Source: Bacteroidia bacterium (GTDB lineage: Bacteria > Bacteroidota > Bacteroidia > Bacteroidales > CAJPTX01). Taken from it: DNA of 11,761 nucleotides. Under the pieces are notes generated by a model. That model did no database searches. It saw nothing but the letters and a program-made list of their open reading frames with translations, and was not told where the DNA came from. Position 1 is the stretch's first letter; each line of letters begins with the position of its first letter. Where the stretch lies: contig CAJPTV010000075.1 in the NCBI GenBank assembly GCA_905373665.1, forward strand, positions 1 to 11,761, given 5' to 3'. Of the stretch, positions 6,927 through 11,761 are shown piece by piece. A program made the translations under genes and the position numbers.

Positions 6927-8195
6927 TTAACGCTTTTCTTGCTTCCTAGCACGCACCTTGGTCTTTCCACTCAAGTCACGCGAGACTGCCGAATAGGGGG
7001 CAACGATCACCCGTGCCGAGTCCTCCAGCGGGGTCTTGATGTGGATATAGTGCGAATCTTGTATGCCCGTCTGTACGGGCACAGCATACGCCGTATCCCC
7101 ACGTGCGACAAAGAGCATCTCTATCGGCTTTCGGTTTTCTTCCAGTGCTTTGGAGGCAGCGGTCATCCCCGCCGAGTCGCCTCGCGTGGTCACTGCCTCG
7201 ATGGGCAACGACCAGACATTCTCCTCGCGTTGGGTCTGAATATCTACCGAGACCGACATCCCAGGCTTGAAGGGGATGGGCTGTTCCTCCGTCACAAGAT
7301 ACCTGTAACTCTCTTTCAACAAGAGAATACGGACTTGGAAGTTGGTCACTTGGTCGGTCGAGCTGGTGGAGTTTGCCGTGGTCGAAATGAGCGTTACTTT
7401 GCCCCGGAACGTCGTGTCTGGGTAGGCATCAATGTGGACTATCGCCGTGTCGTTCATACTTACGTTCACGATGTCGGCTTCGCTCACATCTACGCGCGCT
7501 TCCATGAGGTCGAGGTTTGCAAGGCGCATAAGCTCCGTTCCCGCCATTTGTGCCGTCCCTACGACTCGTTCTCCCAGTTCGACGGCAAGACGAGAAATTC
7601 GGGCATCTACGGGCGCGTAAAGGGTAGTTTTTTGCAGGTTCTCGTTTGCCTCTTTGAGGGTAGCCCGCGCACTCGCCACGGAGAACTGCGCAGCACTCGC
7701 CTCGCTGACCGCATTGTCATACTCGGTTTGTGCACGCTCGAAGTCTGCGTCTGAGATGGCGTGCTTTTCGTGCAGCTGTTTCGCACGCTCATAGTTGGCC
7801 TTGCTCTGTTTGAGCTGATTGTTTGCTTGTTCGACACGCGTGCTAGAGGTGTTGAGCGAGGCCGCCGCCCGGTCTTGTATGCTGACGTAGGTGTCGGGGC
7901 GTATCCGACAGAGCAAGTCGCCCTTTTTCACCTGCTGCCCCTCTACGACGGGGAGCTCGATAATCTCGCCCGAGACCTCGGGGCTAATCTTTACCTCCAA
8001 GACGGGCTGAATGCGCCCGTTGGCGGTAATGGTTTTGATAATCGTACGACGCTCTGGATAGAGGTACTGCACCTCTTGGGTTTCTTTGTCACTGAAAGCG
8101 CCCCCAGCTGCCATAGCGCCAATAATGGCGATCACCCCAACCCCGATCACTATCAGCAGGTTGCGTCGTCCATGCTTCTTTTTCCCCTTGCCCAT
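6927..8195 (-). CDS. Periplasmic adaptor (HlyD/MacA-like membrane fusion protein) of an efflux system
   Basis: A 422-residue adaptor linking an inner-membrane transporter to an outer-membrane channel. It has a basic N-terminus and one membrane anchor (about 12-32), with no lipobox. A first lipoyl half follows (about 65-100, SGEIIELPVVEGQQVKKGD), then an alpha-helical coiled-coil hairpin (about 105-187, rich in Ala, Gln and Glu). The second lipoyl half (about 190-226, LYAPVDARIS and GERVVG) leads into a beta-barrel region (about 230-322, PFKPGMSVSVDI) and a C-terminal membrane-proximal domain. The long hairpin and single anchor fit MacA-type adaptors of ABC pumps slightly better than RND adaptors, but the transporter is absent here. 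It lies 29 bp after the TolC-like gene and 12 bp before tsaB, implying one operon. Substrate unknown. Confidence 0.92.
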   Translation of the reverse strand: MGKGKKKHGRRNLLIVIGVGVIAIIGAMAAGGAFSDKETQEVQYLYPERRTIIKTITANGRIQPVLEVKISPEVSGEIIELPVVEGQQVKKGDLLCRIRPDTYVSIQDRAAASLNTSSTRVEQANNQLKQSKANYERAKQLHEKHAISDADFERAQTEYDNAVSEASAAQFSVASARATLKEANENLQKTTLYAPVDARISRLAVELGERVVGTAQMAGTELMRLANLDLMEARVDVSEADIVNVSMNDTAIVHIDAYPDTTFRGKVTLISTTANSTSSTDQVTNFQVRILLLKESYRYLVTEEQPIPFKPGMSVSVDIQTQREENVWSLPIEAVTTRGDSAGMTAASKALEENRKPIEMLFVARGDTAYAVPVQTGIQDSHYIHIKTPLEDSARVIVAPYSAVSRDLSGKTKVRARKQEKR

Positions 8196-8224
8196 CTTTT
8201 CTATAGTTACCTCCCCTTACCCTC

Positions 8225-9577
8225 TTAGAGAGTTACCGCCATGCCGCGGTAAAAGTTGAGAATCTTGGTCTTAAACACATATTCGTACATCGCTTGTAAA
8301 CGCGACACTTCCGCCTGATTGAACTTGGTCTTGGCTTGTGAATACTCATACGCACTGCTCGCCCCGATGGCGTATTTCTCTTCTGCCCAACGATACGCCT
8401 CTTCGGCAGACTGGTAGGTTTGCGCCGCAGCTTGGAAACGCTTGAGCGCGCTCGTCGCATCGCTAAGCGCCTGTTGTATCGCCTTAAAGAGGGTGTTTTC
8501 GGTCTTTTGCGCGTTGATTTCCGCCTGCTGCAGCCCTATCTTGGCTTGTGTGACCCCCTCGCGTTCCGCGAAGCCGTTGAATATCGGGACGGTGAGGTTG
8601 AGGTTGATGTTCTGGCTCGCATTGTCTTTAAGCTGCTGCGAGAAGGCTATCTCCGTGGGGTGTCCCTTGCTGTCTAGGTAGTGGCGTGCGCCGCTGCCGT
8701 AACTTGCGCCGAGGGTTAATCGCGGGGAATAGCGAGAGTAGGCTATCTGTATATTCTTGCTCGCGAGCTCTTTTCGTAAAGAAGCTTCTTGTAACGGAGC
8801 ATAGTGCCCCCGCGCCTCTTCGTAGAGCTCTTGTAGGGTCTTGGCGGGGAGCACGGGTAGATTGTCAGGGGAGAGGGAGGGGCGTACTACGCGGAAGTTC
8901 TCGTCGCGTAGGTCAAGAAGCTGCATCAGCTGAATGTAGGCTAACTGGATGGCACTCTCCGTCTCAACGACCCGCTGGCGCTCCGTGGCGAGCTGTGCCT
9001 CGATGTCTAACAGTGCCCCTTGGGGTAACGAACCGACGGAGACCTTAGCGCGCGAGGTCGTGAGCTGCTGCTCGGTGAGTTCGCGTTGGCGCTGTTGGCT
9101 TTCTAAAAGCGCCGTTTGGTAAAGAATCTGGAGGTAGGCGGAGGCGACACTTAGCGCCAAGTTCTGACGGAGGGAGGCGTTCGCTGCTTTCTGTACGTCG
9201 CGCGAGATGCGGTTGGCTTGTACCGAGCGGTAGTGCCCCAGCCCCTCAAAAAGCGTTACCGAGGCTTGGATGGTGAAGTTGGTCGACTGCAAGTCGTTAG
9301 ACACCGAGTTATTGCCATAATCAATCGCGCGCCCGAAGGTATACCCCAACCCCGCATTCGCATTGAGCGACGGCGCATACTGCCACCACGACTGGGTAAG
9401 CTTAGCCTCTGCCGCCGCCTCTTGAAGCTTACCGCTCCGCACGTCGAGGCTCTTCTCCAAGGCGTATGCTATGCACTCTTCCAATGTCCACTGTTTCACA
9501 GGTTCTTGCGCAGTGGCTGTTATCACGCTGCCACACCCCACGAGTAGGGTAAAGAGAAGAGTCCATCTGAGCCGCAT
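8225..9577 (-). CDS. TolC-family outer-membrane efflux protein
   Basis: A 450-residue outer-membrane factor, normal for the family, expected to trimerise into a channel and tunnel that docks on the adaptor encoded next. After an N-terminal export signal comes the family opening WTLEECIAYALEKSL (30-44), then two similar halves of long helices and outer-membrane strands. Motifs include QASVTLFEGLGHYRSVQ in the first half and LNLTVPIFNGFAEREGVTQA in the second. The ATG at 9577 is chosen because the signal peptide follows directly; a TTG at 9649 would put 24 unlikely residues in front. The signal could be cleaved after ATAQ, but LVGC at 12-15 also fits a lipobox, so the protein may be lipidated like OprM. 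It is first in the minus-strand operon. Confidence 0.93.
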   Translation of the reverse strand: MRLRWTLLFTLLVGCGSVITATAQEPVKQWTLEECIAYALEKSLDVRSGKLQEAAAEAKLTQSWWQYAPSLNANAGLGYTFGRAIDYGNNSVSNDLQSTNFTIQASVTLFEGLGHYRSVQANRISRDVQKAANASLRQNLALSVASAYLQILYQTALLESQQRQRELTEQQLTTSRAKVSVGSLPQGALLDIEAQLATERQRVVETESAIQLAYIQLMQLLDLRDENFRVVRPSLSPDNLPVLPAKTLQELYEEARGHYAPLQEASLRKELASKNIQIAYSRYSPRLTLGASYGSGARHYLDSKGHPTEIAFSQQLKDNASQNINLNLTVPIFNGFAEREGVTQAKIGLQQAEINAQKTENTLFKAIQQALSDATSALKRFQAAAQTYQSAEEAYRWAEEKYAIGASSAYEYSQAKTKFNQAEVSRLQAMYEYVFKTKILNFYRGMAVTL

Positions 9578-9604
9578 CGTTTCTTGTTTTCTAAAGAACG
9601 CACA

Positions 9605-9612
9605 CAAATGTA
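9605..9612 (-). promoter_or_regulatory. Candidate -7 element for the efflux operon
   Basis: On the minus strand this reads TACATTTG, an exact match to the Bacteroidetes -7 consensus TAnnTTTG, 27 bp before the TolC-family ATG. No TTTG lies at the usual 19-21 bp upstream, so the -33 element is missing or degenerate. It lies after the terminator at 9662-9697, where a new promoter would be needed. Confidence 0.35.
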
Positions 9613-9661
9613 AGCAAAGTTTGCATGGCGATGCACTTACCAATGTCAAAACACTTGCTAT

Positions 9662-9697
9662 AAAAAAGGCTGCACCCCCGGGTGGGAGTACAGCCTT
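9662..9697 (-). terminator. Rho-independent terminator after the lipoprotein gene
   Basis: On the minus strand AAGGCTG (9697-9691) pairs with CAGCCTT (9672-9666), enclosing a GC-rich inner part with CCC and GGG runs. The transcript continues into a run of six T residues (9667-9662), partly shared with the stem. It begins 18 bp after the lipoprotein stop and should insulate the histidine kinase/lipoprotein unit from the efflux operon. Confidence 0.85.
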
Positions 9698-9715
9698 GTA
9701 GCCTTACTGCGCAGT

Positions 9716-10159
9716 TTACTCCTTCTTCCCTTTGAAGAGGAAGCTCTTATCAGACTCCTTCATTACAACCTTCAGGAGCAGCGGGAGTTTGGCAGAGCTC
9801 GTAATGGCTAGCTCACCGCCTTCAATCCCATGGGCTTCGTCCTTTACCACATCCCCTTTGAGTACGGCTAGGGTATTGGTTGTAACTGTCACCTTAATTC
9901 CCTTCACGTCCTTGGTGTCAATGGTCAGTTCTTTCTTATTCCCCTTGATTACGATCTCTCCGTTCGGTACGATGTCATCGCTATCAATAGCATCTTTGAG
10001 GGAAAAATACGCACCCTTCCAAGTCTTTGTCACGTTGGCCATATCCATCTCCACAGCCTCGCTCACAGTCTTCTTGACGTCGTCTTTAGAACATGACACA
10101 CAGGTTACCGAAGCCATTAGCGCCATAGCGCCCAAAATCCACAAACTCTGCAATTTCAT
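9716..10159 (-). CDS. Small lipoprotein of unknown function, predicted surface-exposed
   Basis: A 147-residue protein I do not recognise by family. The N-terminus is a lipoprotein signal peptide; the best lipidation cysteine is Cys23 (CVSC, then SKDD), with Cys20 as an alternative. The SKDD after the cysteine resembles the Lys/Asp-rich lipoprotein export signal described in Bacteroidetes, which sends lipoproteins to the cell surface. That destination is an inference. The mature part of about 124 residues is Lys-rich with alternating hydrophobic and polar residues, suggesting a small beta fold. No catalytic motif is visible. The ATG at 10159 lies 50 bp after the histidine kinase stop on the same strand, so co-transcription is likely. 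A strong terminator follows. Confidence 0.8.
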   Translation of the reverse strand: MKLQSLWILGAMALMASVTCVSCSKDDVKKTVSEAVEMDMANVTKTWKGAYFSLKDAIDSDDIVPNGEIVIKGNKKELTIDTKDVKGIKVTVTTNTLAVLKGDVVKDEAHGIEGGELAITSSAKLPLLLKVVMKESDKSFLFKGKKE

Positions 10160-10209
10160 CGTTACAAGTATTTCTAGTTTTCAACCTCTCAAAGGTCGTA
10201 ATTTTTTTA

Positions 10210-11379
10210 CTAATAGGGGAGGAGTATCCTAAACGTTGTGCCGCGTTGGGGGGAAGATTCCAAGACAAAGATCTTGCCCTTGTGGTACTCCTTCACGATA
10301 CGGCGTGCCAAAGAAAGCCCCAGTCCCCAGCCGCGCGTCTTGGTGCTATACCCTGGGCGAAAGACGCTCCGCCACTTCCGTTTGGGGATACCACAGCCCG
10401 TGTCCGCACAGTCTATTTGTGCCCTATTTTCGCTATAACGCAGCGTGAGGGCAATACGCCCCCCGTGCGGCATCGCATCCATCGCATTGCGCAAGAGGTT
10501 CTCTATCACCCACTGTAGTAGCACGGCATTGTGCTGTACTGGTACGGGGGTATTTTGCACCTCAAGCGACAGCGCTATACGCTGCGACATTCGCCCGCGC
10601 ATATAAGCCACCGAAGCCTCGACCGTCTCTCGGAGATCGAGCTGTTCGCGTTGCGCCTTTGACCCAATTTTGGAAAAACGCTCCGCCACGCGCTGCAGAC
10701 GCTGCACATCCATCCCGAGCGACTCGGACAAGACCTCTGTGTCGATCATGTCCATATCGCCCATTTCCAAGAGCTGTTGCCACGCCACAAGGGAGGAGAT
10801 GGGGGTACCGAGCTGGTGGGCGGTCTCGCGAGCCATCCCCACCCAGACGCTATTTTGCTCCGCCTGTCGCGCGTGGTGAAACACCAAGTAGCCAAAGAGG
10901 ATGAGCGCCACGATGAGCCCCAGCTGTACAAAGGGGTAAAAGCGAAGCTCGCGTAGCGTGGCGCTTTGCCCGTAAAAGACGTAGTGTTCGTCGCCAGAGG
11001 GGAATAGGATGCGGATCGGTTCGTTAAGCTGTATAAAGTCGTCAATGAGCGCCTGCATCCGTGCCGAGTCTCCAAGGACATTAGGAGGAATATTGCGCAT
11101 AGAAATCGGCATGCGCTCAGCATTGGTAAGGACTACGGGGACAGACTCGTTCCGCTCGATAACGTGGAGAATAAAAGCGTAGTCTTGCGACGGATTGCTC
11201 AGGTCGACGGCGCGGCGCGTAGCCTCCGCCCAGAGGTGGATATTTTCCTGTTCCTCTCGCGTGAGTCGTACCGCTTGTCGCCTCGTAACATAGAGTGTCA
11301 GCACGACGACTGCCACTGCCAAAAGAAAAAGTATGTAGTTGAGATAACGCAAAATGAGGATACGGTTTTTATGACCCAC
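10210..11379 (-). CDS. Membrane-bound sensor histidine kinase
   Basis: A 389-residue two-component sensor. Two membrane segments (about 13-32 and 150-168) flank a periplasmic sensing domain of about 115 residues without a recognised fold. No HAMP or PAS domain is apparent. The dimerisation helix carries the H-box MARETAHQLGTPISSL with phospho-acceptor His188, a form common in Bacteroidetes kinases. The ATP-binding domain has an N-box ENLLRNAMDAM (Asn294), G1 box DTGCGIP (326-332) and G2 box GWGLGLSLA (350-358), so it looks active. The start is a GTG at 11379 with AGGAG three bases upstream; an in-frame stop lies just before it, so no upstream start is possible. No response regulator is encoded here. 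The small lipoprotein is its only same-strand neighbour, and the tRNA unit is divergent. Confidence 0.93.
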   Translation of the reverse strand: MGHKNRILILRYLNYILFLLAVAVVVLTLYVTRRQAVRLTREEQENIHLWAEATRRAVDLSNPSQDYAFILHVIERNESVPVVLTNAERMPISMRNIPPNVLGDSARMQALIDDFIQLNEPIRILFPSGDEHYVFYGQSATLRELRFYPFVQLGLIVALILFGYLVFHHARQAEQNSVWVGMARETAHQLGTPISSLVAWQQLLEMGDMDMIDTEVLSESLGMDVQRLQRVAERFSKIGSKAQREQLDLRETVEASVAYMRGRMSQRIALSLEVQNTPVPVQHNAVLLQWVIENLLRNAMDAMPHGGRIALTLRYSENRAQIDCADTGCGIPKRKWRSVFRPGYSTKTRGWGLGLSLARRIVKEYHKGKIFVLESSPQRGTTFRILLPY

Positions 11380-11424
11380 ACGCTCCTAATAACGCTCTCA
11401 CTAGGGGGGCTATTGCTATCCTAA

Positions 11425-11456
11425 TTTGGTTAGTTAGAAAAAAGAACCTACCTTTG
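11425..11456 (+). promoter_or_regulatory. Bacteroidetes-type promoter of the initiator tRNA
   Basis: TTTG at 11425-11428 and TACCTTTG at 11449-11456 are separated by 20 bp, an exact match to the Bacteroidetes housekeeping promoter TTTG-N19-21-TAnnTTTG. Transcription would start near 11462, about 28 bases before the tRNA. Confidence 0.8.
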
Positions 11457-11460
11457 TGGT

Positions 11461-11482
11461 GTCAAAGGGAAAGAACTTTGAC
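11461..11482 (+). other. Perfect 7-bp hairpin in the tRNA 5' leader
   Basis: GTCAAAG (11461-11467) pairs fully with CTTTGAC (11476-11482) across the loop GGAAAGAA. It lies between the promoter and the tRNA, at about the predicted transcription start, leaving 7 bases before the tRNA. It may aid leader processing or be a protein-binding inverted repeat. Confidence 0.55.
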
Positions 11483-11489
11483 GCTAGGA

Positions 11490-11562
11490 TGCGGGGTGGA
11501 GCAGTTGGTAGCTCGTTGGGCTCATAACCCAGAGGCCGCAGGTTCGAGTCCTGCCCCCGCTA
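11490..11562 (+). tRNA. Initiator tRNA-fMet (anticodon CAT)
   Basis: The cloverleaf is complete: acceptor 3' strand CCCCGC matching GCGGGG, D-stem GAGC/GCTC, T-stem GCAGG/CCTGC with loop TTCGAGT. The anticodon loop is CTCATAA, with CAT at 11523-11525. Three features mark it as the initiator, not an elongator or Ile-lysidine tRNA: three consecutive G-C pairs in the anticodon stem (GGG/CCC), an A11-U24 pair in the D-stem, and no Watson-Crick pair at 1-72 (T1 opposite T72, where E. coli has C1-A72). CCA is not encoded; the discriminator A is followed by CAA. It has its own promoter and terminator and is a single-gene transcript. Confidence 0.93.
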
Positions 11563-11570
11563 CAACAATA

Positions 11571-11613
11571 GGAAGGGCGGTAATACCGAGAGGTGTTACC
11601 GCCCTTCCTTTTT
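11571..11613 (+). terminator. Strong rho-independent terminator of the tRNA unit
   Basis: The arm 11571-11587 pairs with 11592-11608 over 17 bp (one G-T wobble) around the loop GAGA, followed by five T residues (11609-11613). It begins 8 bases after the tRNA. Confidence 0.92.
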
Positions 11614-11708
11614 CTATCGCTTACAGCGAGTAAGCACACAACCCACTTGTGCCACGAGCCCGCCCTTAGGTGCTTTGCACCCGCTAATGTCTAAGCTTCT
11701 AACATCCT
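11614..11708. other. Intergenic stretch with three small hairpins, no gene
   Basis: No coding or RNA gene is evident between the terminator and the right IS end. Three short stems lie in series: GCTTAC/GTAAGC (11619-11635), GCACA/TGTGC (11634-11652) and GGTGC/GCACC (11669-11681). The word CCGCCCTTAGG at 11660-11670 is the inverse of the word in the 17-bp tandem repeat at 3599-3609. It may be remnant repeat DNA. Confidence 0.4.
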
Positions 11709-11761
11709 GATACTGTCCTAAAAAAGTGTGTAAGCTCCATTTATATTAACTTGGAGGTGTA
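11709..11761 (+). mobile_element. Terminal end of an insertion sequence (right boundary copy)
   Basis: This is the exact inverse of bases 1-53 and points outward, beginning GATACTGTCC and running into GGAGGTGTA at the window edge. The bases just inside (AACATCCT) do not match those just inside the left copy (TCCATTCC), so these are not the two sides of one insertion's target duplication. Confidence 0.6.

Noticed and set aside
6897..7754. A long plus-strand open frame of 285 codons
   Set aside because: It is antisense to the adaptor gene, has no recognisable domain and Arg/His-rich composition, and is a codon-bias shadow.
9578..9649. TTG start adding 24 residues to the TolC-family protein
   Set aside because: The extension would cover the candidate promoter and leader, and the export signal starts at the ATG at 9577.
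9640..9660. A sigma70-like TTGACA on the minus strand upstream of the TolC-family gene
   Set aside because: No matching -10 box at the right spacing, and Bacteroidetes use a different consensus.
9732..10232. A plus-strand open frame of 166 codons opposite the lipoprotein gene
   Set aside because: The minus-strand frame has a lipoprotein signal and sits before a terminator; the plus-strand frame is Ser/Thr/Phe-rich shadow sequence.
11490..11562. Reading the CAT-anticodon tRNA as elongator Met or Ile (lysidine)
   Set aside because: The GGG/CCC anticodon stem, A11-U24 pair and missing 1-72 pair mark it as initiator.
1..11761. Calling the whole window a composite transposon
   Set aside because: No transposase or outer target duplication is visible; contig ends at a repeated IS explain the inverted ends equally well.

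Overview
The window reads as a chromosomal segment of an anaerobic Bacteroidales bacterium, most likely Porphyromonas or a close relative. This rests on a protease with a type IX secretion sorting domain, TAnnTTTG-type Bacteroidetes promoters, a CSKDD lipoprotein signal, an AAA-ATPase/PD-(D/E)XK gene of the kind often multicopy in this phylum, and a histidine kinase with the AHQLGTP H-box. The species cannot be fixed from the sequence alone. There are eight protein genes and one tRNA gene, and no stretch over 300 bases lacks a gene.

The outermost 53 bp at the two ends are identical in inverted orientation. They look like the same terminus of one insertion sequence (IS256-like by eye), with each element continuing outward beyond the window. 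The window is therefore a block bounded by two inverted IS copies, or an assembly contig ending at that repeat.

Left part, plus strand: a large secreted subtilisin-type protease (103-3531) starts only 49 bp inside the left IS end. A 201-bp spacer follows, holding a 17-bp tandem repeat, a weak terminator and a 27-bp motif. That motif recurs at the end of the next gene, the AAA-ATPase/PD-(D/E)XK protein (3733-5370), so the spacer may keep the tail of a lost paralogue.

Middle, minus strand: a compact gene row reads TolC-like outer-membrane factor (9577-8225), periplasmic adaptor (8195-6927), tsaB (6914-6171) and a DUF3108-like exported protein (6247-5486). The first two are parts of a tripartite efflux pump whose inner-membrane component is not in the window. 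tsaB serves t6A tRNA modification. The last gene starts inside tsaB, and its whole signal peptide is written in another frame of the tsaB tail.

Right part: a membrane histidine kinase (11379-10210) is followed by a small lipoprotein (10159-9716) with a probable surface-export signal and a strong terminator, all on the minus strand. Divergent from the kinase is a self-contained initiator tRNA-fMet unit with its own promoter, leader hairpin and terminator. About 95 bp of small hairpins separate it from the right IS end.

I saw no CRISPR array, prophage, integrase or complete transposase. The less ordinary features are the inverted IS boundaries, the repeat-flanked ATPase/nuclease gene, and the overprinted tsaB/DUF3108 junction.
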